Shown: in pieces, positions 1-12,449 of the stretch
Layout: each line of letters starts with the position of its first letter
Numbering within the stretch: the stretch's first letter is position 1
Assembly: GCF_030272615.1 (NCBI RefSeq)
Contig: NC_081410.1
Location: 128,983,842-129,047,841 of the forward strand
DNA from: Cryptomeria japonica
Taxonomy: Eukaryota > Streptophyta > Pinopsida > Cupressales > Cupressaceae
Length of the DNA stretch: 64,000 nt
Direction: 5' to 3'
The notes under the pieces: generated by a model
Seen by the model: the letters and a program-made list of their open reading frames with translations, nothing else
The model's database searches: none
Told to the model about the DNA's origin: nothing
Made by a program: the position numbers and the translations under genes

Positions 1-1300
1 AATTTTACATCTATTTGGTATACTTTATATCCCTTATAAACTGAAAATGCTAGAAACATTCTGATTGCTTCAAGTCTTGCAACTGGTGCAAATGTCTCTC
101 CAAATTCTATCCCCTCAATTTGAGCATATCCCTTGCATACCAATTTGGCTTTGTTTCTTATCACTTTGCCTTCTTCATTCATATTGTTTCTATAGACCCA
201 TTTAGTCCCAATGACATTCTTACCAATTGGTCTAGGAACTAATTCCCAAGTCTTGTTCTTTTAAATCTGTTGCAACTCTTCCTCCATGGCCTTCATCCAC
301 TTCTCACATTTGTTGTCCTCATTGAATTCTTGGTTCTATTTCAGTCATGAGGCATAAATTAACTAGTTCATTATTTCTTCCATGTCTTCTTCTAGTTTGC
401 ACTCTCTCATTTTTGTTGCCAATAATTTGATCTTCTAGATGGTTTGTTTGAACATATCCATTTGGAGACTTGTTTGGTACTTCATCTTCACTTTCAGATT
501 TCTCTTCATCTTCAACATATGATTCTTCAATATAATTTACTATGGTTTGCTTCCCTTTGTGCAAATCCTCATCCACTCTCACATGTACACTTTCAACCAC
601 TTTCTTTAGCCTCTTGTTGAAACATATGTAGGACTTGTTATGAGTTGAGTACCCCAAGAAAATACCTTCATCACATCTTGACTCAAAGCTGCCCAAACCA
701 TCCACATCTCTTTTGATAAAGCATTTACTTCCAAACACCTTGAAATATTTAATTGAGGGCTTCTTGTCATATCATAACTCATATGGAGTTATCTTATTGT
801 TTACTCTTAGTTGTACCATGTTTAATGTGTATGCAACAGTGTGGACTGCTTCTTTCCAATATACTTTAAACATATTAGATTCATTCAACATATTTATTGC
901 CATCTCCTTGACAATTCTATTCTTCCTTTCTACAACTCCACTTTGTTGTGGTGTTGTAGGGGCTGAATTTTTTTTTTTAATTCCATGTCTTTCACAATAG
1001 TCCTCAAAACTCATTTGATGTGAATTATCCTCCATGATCTAATTTGATATATTTCAACTTGTAGACACTCTCTATTTCAACCATTTTTTTGAAAATCTTA
1101 AACCTTTAAAATGCTTGTGACTTGCCTTGCAAGAAGGTGACCCATGTCATTCTTAATAAATCATTAATGCGTAGCATAAAGTAACTCTCACTATTTAGTG
1201 CTCTTATTTTGGTTGGCCCATACAAATTAGTATGCACAAGCTCTAAATGTCTTGTTGTAGAGTACTCTTTTGTCTTGAAGCTAACCTTAGTTTTCTTTCC
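1..1300 (-). pseudogene. Element A pol region: integrase and start of reverse transcriptase
   Basis: Minus-strand reading shows the second half of a Copia integrase (about 319-1260). It includes the QQSGVVERKNR stretch that follows the catalytic core and the FGSKCFIKRD and EGIFLGYS blocks of its C-terminal part. The N-terminal reverse-transcriptase block then runs off the window, with [15 protein letters not shown] and [10 protein letters not shown] motifs. These blocks place the element in Ty1/copia, where integrase precedes reverse transcriptase. It is a decayed copy and no product is expected. Confidence 0.8.
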
Positions 1301-1356
1301 TCTTTGGCACTCATCACAAATGGTGTTTGTTGGTTTAATGATCTGATGTATGTTCC

Positions 1357-3600
1357 TTACACGATCTGATCTGATGTATGTTCCTTACACTCTAGAACCC
1401 ATAGATTTTTCCTTTCAGTATGTAGGGTTGTTTGAACAATTAGACCTGATTCCTTTAGATCATTATTCTTTTTAGCCCATACTTGTTTTAATTCTTTCTT
1501 CTTCTTTGCTATTATTTGTTGATTTGAAATGGCTTTAGATTCCAAAGTTGTCATTTTCTTCTTTTGTTTAGCTGCTCTAAGTTTACAATGCTTCACTATA
1601 TGTCCAAGATTTTGACAATGATAACATTTGACATTCCTATTAAATGATGAACTTGAGGAGTTGTCATAGGACGACAATCTATATCTCCTACACTCATAAC
1701 TTCTATGACCAATACCATTACAATGATAACACATGACATTGACATCTTTAAGAGAAGCAAAAGGATTCCTATGTTCATAATTAGAATAGGCCTAAGCATA
1801 TGTCTACAATTAGAAATTCTATGTCCATAAGAATTGCATTTGAAGCAATAGCCACTGAATGGAGAGCCATACCAATTGTTATTATTGAATATATTTCTCA
1901 TTTGTTTCCTTGGTGAAGCATGTCTTTGTCTTCTTGAGCTCTTCCTTGTGTCCTTGACTTTTGTGAAACCATCATCATCCACCTTCATCGTCGCTTTCTG
2001 ATCAACATATTTGTTTATTGTAGTAGCAACATTATTCATCTTTGTAGCATTGATGACAGTGAGAGTTTTTCCTTGTCCACAGTTGCTTGAGGATACAAAA
2101 TGTATATCCTTATTATAAGTATCCCCATTTGTGAAGTATTGGCTGAATTCAAATCCTAATCCTGTGGAGTCTTTTGAGTGCTTTTTTTTCTTCAACATAT
2201 CATGCAAAGCATTAGTGCTGCTCTCATACTTTATTGTAGTCTTGAGATCATCCTTACACTTTTCTAGTTCATTTCTAAGATTTACAACTTCATGTTCCAA
2301 CTTTTGACATTCCTTTTCTTTATCTTCCAAATCTGATTTTGTCACTTCAAACATTCTCTTGGCTTCTTCCAATTGAGATTTCAAATTTACAATATTTAGC
2401 TCAGACTCTTCAAGACACTTATTCAATCTATTTTCCTCCTTAATTGCACCCTTTCTAAGATTCTTGTTTTCCTTTCTCAAGTTTCTAATATCTTCGAGAG
2501 CACAGATAAGTTTGGCTTCAAGATCTACCTCATCTTCATCACTGTCATAGAGATTTGAGTTTTCAAGTTGAGTTTCACCCTCATTTAGCACTCCCTCAGT
2601 CATGAAAAGATTGAATTCTTGTTCATCTTCACTATAACTCACATCATAAGTACTTTCTTCATTAGTGGCATCACTTTCAATTGTGTAGAGGTTTCTATTT
2701 CTTCTAAAATTTCTTCTCTTTGATTTGTAGAATTTCTTACCCTTCTCCTATCCAAAACTCTTTGCGTTTTTCTTTTCATCATCATCCTCTTTTTCTCCAT
2801 ATGGACATTTTGTAGAAAAGTGTCCTATCTTTCCACAATTGAAGCACTTTAATGGAATCTTTCATTTGTACTTCCCTAATTGTTTCTTGATCTTTCTAAA
2901 AAAGTTATCTTCTGCAACATCTGAGTCATTTTCTTCCTCATTGGTATCTGGAATTAAATGCACCCTATCTCTTTGAATATTCAACACCTATTGTCATCAT
3001 CTCATAGGCTGAAAGAGAACCAAATAACTCATACATAGTGAAGAATTTCAAATCCTTAGCTTCTTCTATTGTAGATACCTTTGTATCATATTTAGATGTA
3101 AGTGGTCTTAGCACCTTTTTTACTATGACTTCATTTGGAATGTCTTCTCCAAGGCCTCTAATTGCATTGAGAGTTTCATCTACCCTTTGTAGGTAATCAA
3201 CTATCTTCTCCTCTTATTTAATTTTTAGACTTTCAAATTGAGCTCTTAGATTCTATAGTTTGGCTTCTTTCACCTTGACATATCCTTCATATATCCTTTA
3301 CAGCTTATCCCAAGTCTCTTTAGTTGATGTGTAGTGTATAACTTTGACAAACTCGATTTCTAACAATGCACTAAGAATGGCATGCTTTGCTTTGGCATTG
3401 TGCTCATATTCCTTCTTAGCATCAGGATCGATAGGAGGAGGGGTAGGGACTATATATCCATTTTTGACAAACATCCAAACATCATATCCAAAGGAAGACA
3501 TGTAGGTTTCCATTCTTCTACTCTGAAAGGCATAATTGGTGCCATCAAACATAGGGACCTTCACAAAGGAGGACTCATTTCTATCCATTGTGATCACCAA
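1357..3600 (-). pseudogene. Element A gag region: UBN2-like domain, coiled coil, CCHC knuckles
   Basis: The gag begins at 3600 on the minus strand (MVITMDRNESSFVKVPMFDG), with the FDGTNYAFQSRRMETYM block typical of Copia gag (UBN2-like). Further on is a long heptad-rich acidic coiled coil (about 2000-2640; repeated L-x(6)-L spacing, many Glu and Lys). At least two CCHC zinc knuckles follow (CFKCNSYGHRISNC near 1800, CYHCNGIGHRSYEC near 1720). The coiled coil placed before the knuckles is also seen in element C at 12.4-13.5 kb, with a shared GLGF block. Decayed fossil. Confidence 0.75.
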
Positions 3601-3662
3601 CTAGGACCTACCCAAGCTGGATAAAGCTTTTCTATAAGGTCACCTAGGGATATGATACCAAT

Positions 3663-4310
3663 TGAGAGGGGGGGTGAATCAATGATATATTAATATTTTA
3701 AACCAAATGACAAGACACTAATAAAACAATCAGATTAAAAGAATACACACACAAGAGCAAGTCACATAACGCAAGGATTTACAAGGAAAACCCAATGAGG
3801 GAAAAATATTGGTGAGAATAGTTGTTGGAGTCTACTGCTCCAATCCAGCCTCACAATAGATAATCTGATTACAATATATTTTTGGGTACCAACCCAAAGA
3901 GAACCAACCGTTGAATTTTGAGCACCTACCCCTATTTTGAGCACCCACTCAGAGAATTATAATGACTTACAAATTCAAATTTGAATATAATGAGTCTCCT
4001 TGTTACAAATCAATTTTGTAACCCTTAAGTCTATTGAAATTCACTCACTGCTGCTCTAAAATGTTGTCCCTTTGAAACCTCTTTACTCTTTTGATTTATG
4101 AAAATCAAGACAATCTTCTAGCCAATATCTTCAATCTATCTCTTTGCTTGTGTTCTCCCTTTCTCTTCACAAATACCCTCTTTTTGTTTATACTTTGCTA
4201 TGTGTTCTCTTCTTTGTTTTCTACACTTTTGTCTTATGGAGGCACTCCTCTCTACTCCGCTACACCCTTTGCTTCTCTACAACTCAAACCTTCTAAGAAT
4301 TCACTCTCAC
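3663..4310 (-). repeat. 5' LTR of element A, outer edge uncertain
   Basis: The inner end is clear. On the minus strand the sequence ends ATTCACCCCCCTCTCA and is followed at once by the primer-binding site. The same pyrimidine-rich end is seen in elements B and C and in the copy at 60.5 kb. A U5-like block (TTTTCCTTGTAAATCC near 3785) matches the corresponding part of the other LTRs here. The outer end is a guess based only on a TGAGA/TCTCA match. Confidence 0.45.
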
Positions 4311-5080
4311 CTATCTTCTTAGCTGTAACACACACTTAGCTTATTTTTGTCTATCGACTCTCTCTATCTCTTCTACATAGCTCTGCCAACTCACCTACAC
4401 GCATCACATCAAAAAATTCTTCTTTCATCCACCTCTGCACATACATCATTTTCCAAAAAAAAAGATTTAAAATTAATCTACTCGAATCTTTGAGAAATGT
4501 TGTTTTCAAGATGATTAGTGGCTAACATTAAATACATCTACTTCCATTTTTGGATCCATCGCTGAGATTAGTTTACCAAAAAAGTAGTCTCCACCTGCCC
4601 CTATCATGTCGACTGGTGATAGTTTGATAACCTTACGATTGTGAGAACTTGTTGACAGAGGATTTTTGGATCTTTCTAGAGGCACTTAAAAAACTACAAT
4701 TTATTCTCCATTTAATGTAGTTGTCCTCATTTCTTCTTCTTTAATTGATTCTAATTGGATTTTCAAACTAACCGATTTGGTGCATTAATGTTGACCATCT
4801 TTGCAAGCAAAAGTTCTTTCATCCAGATGTAATTTATTCTTTTTGTACACTCTGCATGTTCCATGCTATCAAAATGATATTATTTACCTTTTGGTCATCC
4901 TCAATTGACCATCCACGTGGACCAATTATCCATCGAGCTACATCTATGGCATTGGAAATTTCCCATTTGGTAAAAACCCATACGTAGGGTTTTATCGCTA
5001 AGACCCTGCACTATCACACCGAACAAAGACCCTATCACTATAGCTTTGAAAGTATGCAAGAAGAATTTAGTAGTCATATA
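4311..5080. other. Unassigned AT-rich stretch
   Basis: No supported gene. Minus-strand reading near 4850-5000 gives a short open stretch (RWIIGPRGWSIEDDQKVNN) that looks coding-like but belongs to no family I recognise, and it is flanked by stops. It may be part of an old element interrupted by A or B. Confidence 0.3.
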
Positions 5081-5650
5081 AAAACACATTTTCATGCCAA
5101 AAAATGTAGGCGGTCGTCGCACAAACAACTCACTAGCAAGGTGGACCAAGTGGACCAATGGGCGGTCATCATCTGAATACCTGTATAGCACATGGGCAAG
5201 GTGGGCCAAAACTCCAAGAAGGATCATCGCCAAGGAGGAAACATATTTTTGCCAGACACAAAAAACCATCGCACCAAAAAGGTATTTCTGTATAGCTCAA
5301 CAGGTTTTGACCCAAGATGGTTTGAGTCTTGCCAAAAGGCAAGGTCTTGCCAAAATGACAAATCTACAGGCACCAACTTGAAAAGCATGGACACAGAGGC
5401 CAAACAGGCTCGGTAGTGGTCCCACTACATGGACATATATAGCCATGCCATCGGGGGTCCCACATGAGCAGACCATGGCACTCGTGGACCAATCAACGCC
5501 AGCCAACAAAGAAATCCTGTGAACACAAGGGAGAGGTGGGCCCGAGAATGATCCCACCAAAGGGAAGACCTTTTGGTATAGCATCACATGCCGACAAGAG
5601 CAGAAAATGCTCTTGCCAAAATGCCTTCTCAGACTAAAACAAGGCAATAT
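5080..5650. other. GC-richer block of unknown origin at the truncated end of Copia B
   Basis: Base composition is clearly more GC-rich than either flank. The block contains short recurring motifs (TGTATAGC, TGGACCAA, TCTTGCCAAAA). Similarity to Copia RNase H stops abruptly at about 5650, where this block starts, so B was cut here or the block inserted there. No terminal repeats or reliable coding frame were found. Confidence 0.4.
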
Positions 5651-8375
5651 CGTTGAGGCAAGGAACTCAGCTTCAATAGTAGATAATGACATTGAATCTT
5701 GTTTCTTACTATCCCATGAAACCAGCTTCTTTCCCAAAACTAATGTTCCATTGGTAGTGCTCTTCCAGTCATCGACATCACCAGTCCAACCAACACTAAT
5801 GTAAGCATGTAGCATGAAATCATCATTCCTCGGATACTACAAACCATAATCCATAGTCCCCTTCAGGTATCTGAATATCCTCTTAACAACAATGACATGA
5901 ATCTCTTTCGGATTAGCTTGATATCTAACAGTCTTGCCCATAGCATGCATAATGTCTAGTCTAGTCCGAGTAAGATATAGCAATCCACCAACCATATATC
6001 TGTACAAACTCTAATTAGCTTTCAGAGATTTGTCATTCTTAGACAATTTACAGCCAGTCACCATAGGAGTTTCAATAAGTTTGGAGTCATCCAACCCAAA
6101 CTTCTTCAACAATTCCTTCACATAGTTTGAGATATAAATATACCCTAGTCTATGAAATTTGCAAACCTAAGAAAAATTTCATCTCACCAATCATAGACAT
6201 CTCAAATTCTTTCTACATATCACTGACAAACTTCATGCTCAATTCATCATCACCTCAAAAAATAATATCATCAAAAAATACTTCAACAATCAAGATGTTA
6301 TCATTTTCCATCTTAAAGTACAAATTACTATCAACAACACCTTTATTAAATCTGATTTTCAACAAATATTTATCTAGTCTATCATACCAAACTCTAGGGG
6401 CTTGTTTCAATCCATAAAGAGATTTCTTCAGTTTGCATACCATGTCTCCATCATTTGATAATGAAAATCCATTTGGTTGCTCAATGTAGACTTCTTCCTC
6501 AAGATCACCATTCAAAAAGGCAGATTTGACATCCATCTAATATACCTTGAAATCTTTATAAGTAGCATATGTAAGCAATAGTCTAATAGCTTCAAGTCTG
6601 GCCACCGGAGCAAAAGTCTCCTCATAATCAATTCCTTCTTTATGAGAATATCCTTTGAAAACTAGTCTAAGTTTATTTCTGACAACTTCACCGGCTTCAT
6701 TCAATTTATTCTCGAATACCCATTTAGTACCAATAACATTCTTATCCTTAGGTCTAGGCACAAGCTCCCATGTCTTATTATTTTCAATATGGTCCAATTC
6801 TTCTTCCATAGATCTCATCCAATTTTCATCTTTATAGGCTTCAACAACATCTTTATGTTCAACTTTAGAAATCAAACATACTTCTTTAGCAGTTAACCTT
6901 CTTCTAGTCCTCACACCTTTATTCTTATCACCAATAATCTTATTTACAGAATGATTCAATATTACATACCTCAGAGTCTTCTGATTGTTCTAATTTCTCA
7001 AGCTCCTACACCTCTTCACCGACAACAACAACATCCAAGTTATTTGTCTCTACTGGATCCATCTACTTTGACTCTTCAATCTGAACAAGGTTTAGAATAA
7101 TATGCTGACCATCATCATATCTGCATTCTCTAATCTCTTTCGTAAGATTCTCATCCACCTTCACATTTGCACTTTTCACTATCTTTCTCAGTCTTTTATT
7201 ATAGCACTGGTAGGCTTTTCTCTTTGTAGAATATCCCAAGAAAATTTCTTCATCACTTCTAGCATAAAAATTTCCTATATCCTCATCTCTCTTGATATAA
7301 CATTTTCTACCAAATACTCTGAAATATCTCATAGTAGGAACATGACCAAACCATAACTCATATGGATTCTTACCAGTATCACCTTTAATGTGAACTCTAT
7401 TGAATGTGTAAACAACAGTGCTAATAGAGTCTCTCCAATAGATCTTCGGAACATTCCCTTCAATCAACATAGTCCTGGTAACATCAAAAATAATTTTGTT
7501 CTTCCTCTCAACAACTCCATTTTGCTGAGGGGTTCTAGGAGAAAATAATTGTCTTCTGATTCCATGCTTCTCACGGAATGAATTGAACTCATCAGAATAG
7601 AATTATCCACCTCTAACAGATCTCAAACATTTCACCTTTAGTCCAGACTCAGTCTCTAGCTTTTCTTTGAATATCTTGAACTTGCCCAATGCTTCTAATT
7701 TCTCCTTCAAAAATACAACCCACATCATCCTGGAATAATCATCAATTAACAACATAAAATATATATCACCCTGCACACTTCTAACATTTGTAGGTCCACA
7801 TAGGTCAGTATGCACAAGATCTAGTAATCCATCAGATGCATATTGTTTTCTCTTGAAAGAAATCCTTGTTTGCTTACCCAACTGCCAATCTTTACATATC
7901 GGATTAGTAGGCTTAACAATCTTAGGTAGATCTCTAACAGCTTGTGTGGAACTGGTCTTAATCATTGAATCAAAGTTAACATGACATATTCTTCTATGCC
8001 AAAACCAACTTTCATCTATTTGAGTAATCAAACAACTTTTATCATCGGCATTCAAATGAAAAATGTTACCTTCAATCATAGTTCCAGATGCAATCTCTAT
8101 ACCAGAGGCATTTAGGATCTTGCATTTCCATTCTTTAATTGTAGATCATAACCTTTATCAACCATCTGTCCAACACTGAAAATATTATGCTTCAAACCTT
8201 CAACATACAAGACATCATCAATGTTATGCTTACCATCAAAAGATATAGAACCTCTCCCACAGATCACACAGGCTTTGTCATCTCCAAATCTTACTATTTC
8301 ACCATCGTATCTTTCCATACTGACAAATTTATTTTTATCATCGATCATATGATGTGAACCACCACCATCAATCAC
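5650..8375 (-). pseudogene. Element B pol region: protease, integrase, reverse transcriptase, RNase H
   Basis: Domains in order on the minus strand: protease remnant near 8375 (DGGGSHHM, at the usual D-S/T-G position), GAG-pre-integrase and integrase core about 7600-8080 (WHRRICHVN, HTDLCGPTNV, LLIDDYSRMMWV), integrase C-terminal block about 7063-7470 (VFGRKCYIKRD, EIFLGYS), reverse transcriptase about 6255-6960 ([31 protein letters not shown]) and RNase H near 5700-5815 (VGWTGDVDDWKSTTNG, LVSWDSKKQ). Family and order are unmistakably Ty1/copia. Decayed. Confidence 0.85.
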
Positions 8376-8404
8376 CCATTCATCTTTCTCTTCAACTTTA
8401 GTAG

Positions 8405-9524
8405 CTAAAGATTTCTCTTCAATAGTACATCTTGTGGAATCAATAGGTACAGGTCCATCTTCCTTAATGGCAAGAAATACAACTTCATCTCCTTCAGATT
8501 CATCATTTGCGACACCTTCATCAACAACATAATAGCAGTCCTTCTAATTTCTATACTTCCATTTAGACTTGTAAGGCTTGTCATACTTCTCATGCTTCTC
8601 ATATCTATCATTCCTATCATGCCTATCATACTTAGCCATTCTCTCTAGGCATCTAGAAGCAAAATGTCCCATCTAATTACAAGAGAAACATTTCAAAGGC
8701 AATTTTCCATCATACTTACCATCTCCTTTAAGCAATCTTCAAGCAATCAATGCTTCAAGCTCATCCAGTTCTTTTTCTTTCTCTTAGATCTCTCTTCTCT
8801 CTCTTTCATATCTAGATGTTTTGCACTCGAAAGGATCATAATTATTCTTTCTGGATACAGATGTTGATGCTCTAAACGTTGTCTTGGACTTTCCTTGTGA
8901 TTCTCCAAATTTTCTCAGCTAAAAATCAGCAATCTTGCCAACCAGCATATCTATTGTCACTGTAGTCACACTCTAGATCTCATCAATAACAACAACCTTA
9001 TGCTTATAAGCAGGCAACAAAGATCTTGGAACCTTAGCAACTATTTCATCTTCTTTAAGGGTTCCACCAGCACATCTGATACCTAGGACAAGACCATTCA
9101 CCTTAGCCATGAAAGAGTGTATGTTCGCATCTTCTCCCATCTTCAACGTCTCATACTTTCCTTTCAAACTCTGTAACTTAGAAACTTTCACTTGTTTATC
9201 ACCTTCATATAGGATTTCAAGATTCTCCTAGATCTCATGTGTGATCTGAAGTTCTATTACATTTTTCATCTTAGAATCAGTCAGGGCAATAAGCAGTGCT
9301 TCCTTCGCTCTAATATTATGTTCAGCTTCCTTGATCTCATCAGTAGTAACCAGTCTATTCGGAGGGGCATAATAGGCACTCTTTGTAATCTTCCAGTAAT
9401 CTTCTCTAAGACATTTCAAGTGTACTTCCATCCATTTCTTCCATATATCATAATTACTTCCATCAAATCTCAGACTGTCCTTCTTAAAGATAACACATGC
9501 AACTGCCATCTTGGATCTCCTCAA
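8405..9524 (-). pseudogene. Element B gag region
   Basis: The gag opens near 9524 on the minus strand and contains the RFDGSNYDIWKKWMEVHL block typical of plant Copia gag. A UBN2-like region follows (LKGKYETLKMGEDANIHSF near 9100-9190). A zinc-knuckle region is expected further along but is not clearly preserved. Fossil. Confidence 0.75.
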
Positions 9525-9565
9525 GTGGTTAAGCTTCTTCCAGAGGATCTAGCTCTGATATTAAT

Positions 9566-10739
9566 TGTTGGCGGAAACAATGAAGACTGAGAGGGGAGTG
9601 AATCAGTCTTTACCGGATCTACAAACTTAATCACAAATATAGATCTGATAAATTGCAACAACAACAAAGATAAGACAATTTAAAGCACAACACACAACAC
9701 CAAGATTTTGACATGGAAAACCCGATTAAGGGAAAATCCACGGTGGGAACCTACCCAGAGTAAGATGATACTCTGTAGTATTATGTGAAAATATTGCAAT
9801 GGGGAATGCACATGCATTCAGGCGCACTACTTAGAGATCACTTCTCAAAAGATAATAAACCAAAAGGCTACAACCCTCAGGGAAGTCTCACTGACTTACA
9901 ACAAGATTTAGACTACAATCCAGAAAAAATAAACTGAAATAATAGTATCTCTAAATGCCTGATTGCAGTTACAGTTAAGCACAAATGTCTTCTCAGCAAC
10001 ACCAATATCTCCTCAATCACAACATCAAAGGTTGAATCACTTGACTACACATACACCACTCTCTGATAATGCAAACACAACCTTGACACCTAAATTACAT
10101 TACAATATCACCTATATATACAAATCATCAACCTTGACAACAAGGTCGGCTAAACCCTTAACTCACAATTATAAAATTTCATCACATGATACAAAGATCA
10201 ACCACCAGACCAATATGAATATTTATATGACATAACATGGACCTAATTCAAATTTCCAAATGATCAAATCCACCATAAATCACGTCAAGAACAACCGAAA
10301 CACGCTACACCACCGAAAAAACTGCACAACATGAAAATCATCATCGCTTCATACAAACCATAAAAAAATTGCACAACGATCAATGCAGATCACCAGAACA
10401 AATAGGACATAATTAGGAAACACCATCAAGCACATTAGAATCATCAGAAACAACTGTATCAACACCACTTATCAAATCTTTATCTGAGCACCAAATCACA
10501 ATCCATTTGAAATGAAGATACACAAGACCATCTCAAACAATATCCCAAAATATCAGCTCAATATCTAATCACACCGAAATATGACAGAGGAAATACTGAG
10601 CTCTACAAAGCACTGATCAGATAAACAAATTGCAAAACCAGATCATAAGATCTTCCTAATATGCAAACACCGGAGCAAATCACATGAATATGTTGACATC
10701 AATGACAACTACATATCCTAGTAGCAACAATGTCCAACA
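9566..10739 (-). repeat. 5' LTR of element B
   Basis: About 1174 bp, bounded by TGTTGG at 9566 and CCAACA ending at 10739, the short inverted ends of a Copia LTR. On the minus strand it starts TGTTGGACATTG and soon has GTCATTGATGTCAA, a motif also near the start of the LTR at 58.9 kb. The inner end, CACTCCCCTCTCAG, lies next to the primer-binding site. Confidence 0.8.
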
Positions 10740-11425
10740 AACTCCAACATCGAGAGTATAACCCTTAGTGAAAATAGAAACAAGTTTTTTGCAAGATTCA
10801 GAGATTTTAATTATGATTTGGTGATCAAGGTGCCTTTCAGCAAAATTATTACCATAATTGTCCTTGGGAGTAGAAATTTTGTGAGAGCCAATAATCACCC
10901 CTTGTGATATGACCTTGGGCATGTTGAAAAGCATCATGAAATCAAAACAGAATCGATTATCATTAATGTAAGGAGCACGTGGCGGAATTTGCATGCAACA
11001 ACCAATCAAGTTTGTCCAACCAGGCTGATTGATTTGTGTGTGATCACATTTCAGATCCATCATAAGGAAATACCCAAGGAAAGTGTACCAAAAAATAATT
11101 GTGGCATACACCTCACTCTTAGTAGCCATTCTAGCATTCCACCTCAACAGACTGTTGGTGATAGTCATCAAAGGATTGCACTTATTCAAATTTGAAAAAT
11201 AATTCCTCCAGAGGCCCCAGAAAGGCAAGAGGAGAATGCAGGAGAGACCGAAGGATAGCTTAATCATGAGGAGTGAGATTAGTGTACTCTCCCTTGAAGA
11301 GGGAGTTAACATTAGGAGGAAAAGAGTGGGGATTCCTCCAAAATTTAAGCCTAAATCCGTTAATCTAAGTGTTGCAAGAGCATCAACAACCCCATTTCCT
11401 TCTCTATAGATATGCATGATGTGGA
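10740..11425 (-). mobile_element. LINE, 3' portion (end of RNase H plus 3' region), split by element C
   Basis: Minus-strand reading starts with IMHIYREGNGVVDALA, the last conserved block of the RNase H found at the end of plant L1-type LINE ORF2. The matching upstream part lies across element C at 32917. There the frame ends GLESLR, so the two halves meet within one RNase H domain. About 600 bp of less recognisable 3' sequence follows. The true 3' end and poly-A tail are not visible, because the LTR of element B abuts at 10740. Confidence 0.75.
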
Positions 11426-12411
11426 TGTTGGCAATTGACACTCATTCAGTTTATTTGTGTTGTCATTGATGGAAAAACACACCATTTTGGGTTGGTCACT
11501 TAACCGATACTCATCGGTATTCATTGTTTGGAAACCGACATTCAAGTCATCCGACACACAAGGAACTGACACTAGCAGACAAAGGAAACCAATAAACTAG
11601 GAACCGACACCGACAGACAAAGGAAACCAACAAACTAGGAACCGGTATATGAGGCCAACATAGGAAATTGATCTGGTAGGTCTACACTACAACAATCAAC
11701 GACATCAGTCACAAAGTTCAATGCATTCATTTTTGTCTAGGTCGACAGGTAAATAGATTGTAATATCATTGAATGTTGACATAAGGCATTTATGTTTGTG
11801 TTTGGAAAGGGTATTTTAGTTTGTCCGGTTAGGTTATTTTGAAAAGATAAATGCAATATAGTGATGTGATATTGTGCGAGTGATCTTGATCAATAGACTG
11901 CAAATGTAATATTCTGTAGTCGGTCTTGGATATTGGTTTAGAGGTTGGGGAAGCGAAGCAAGATACCAATAAGGGAGGACACAGTGAAAACCGGTACAAA
12001 TTGTCCTTTAACCAGAACTCATCCAACATAGCAGATACACTTTTAGAGTTCAGAATTTTGTTTATAACTCCATATTTGGTGTTTTTAGTCAGTGAGGCTC
12101 CTTTTGTGATGAGCGGTGTGCTCTAGGCTATTGGGCTTCCGTCATGTGCAGGCCCCTATTGTAATATTTATTCATTTGGCCACTGGATAAATATTGTGGG
12201 TCAGTAATCCCACCATGGTGTTTCCTCTTTGAGGTTTTCCACGTATAAATCTTTGTGTTATGGTGTATGCTCTTGTGGTTGCTTCATTTCCATTTGTTGT
12301 TATATTATTTTATGATTACCGGTTATTGAAATACTTGTTAACCAGGTTAAAATTGATCTTTCCAGTAGAACATTGATTCATCCCCCCTCTCAGTGTTCTT
12401 GGATTCCAATA
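11426..12411 (+). repeat. 5' LTR of element C
   Basis: Starts TGTTGGCAATTGACACTC and ends GGATTCCAATA just before the primer-binding site at 12414. It matches 31969-32916 throughout. It is about 38 bp longer, because a segment near 11580-11640 is present twice in tandem (AGGAAACCAA...AACTAGGAACC). Confidence 0.9.
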
Positions 12412-12449
12412 ATTGGTATCAAAGCCTAGTGCCTTGGAGTAAGTCTAAC

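Larger units (their letters stand above)
1..4310 (-). mobile_element. Copia LTR retrotransposon A, fossil, cut by the left window edge
   Basis: Minus-strand Ty1/copia fossil. Read from right to left it shows a 5' LTR starting at 3663, a primer-binding site at 3649-3660 (TGGTATCATA on the minus strand, of initiator-tRNA-Met type), gag, a coiled-coil plus zinc-knuckle region, integrase, and the first part of reverse transcriptase with a TKWVY motif near 200. The rest of pol and the 3' LTR lie outside the window. It is broken in several places and looks old. The outer end of its LTR is uncertain. A TGAGAG start at 4310 would mirror the CTCTCA end at 3663, but there is no second LTR to compare. 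Confidence 0.8.
5650..10739 (-). mobile_element. Copia LTR retrotransposon B, fossil lacking its 3' end
   Basis: Minus-strand Ty1/copia element. The order from right to left is 5' LTR (9566-10739), primer-binding site (near 9552-9563, ATATCAGAGC), gag, protease, integrase, reverse transcriptase and RNase H, which is cut at about 5650. No 3' LTR is visible. It carries several breaks. The 5' LTR abuts LINE sequence at 10740, where the 5 bp AACTC would be one target-site copy. The partner copy is lost with the missing end, so age cannot be set from LTR comparison. Confidence 0.85.
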
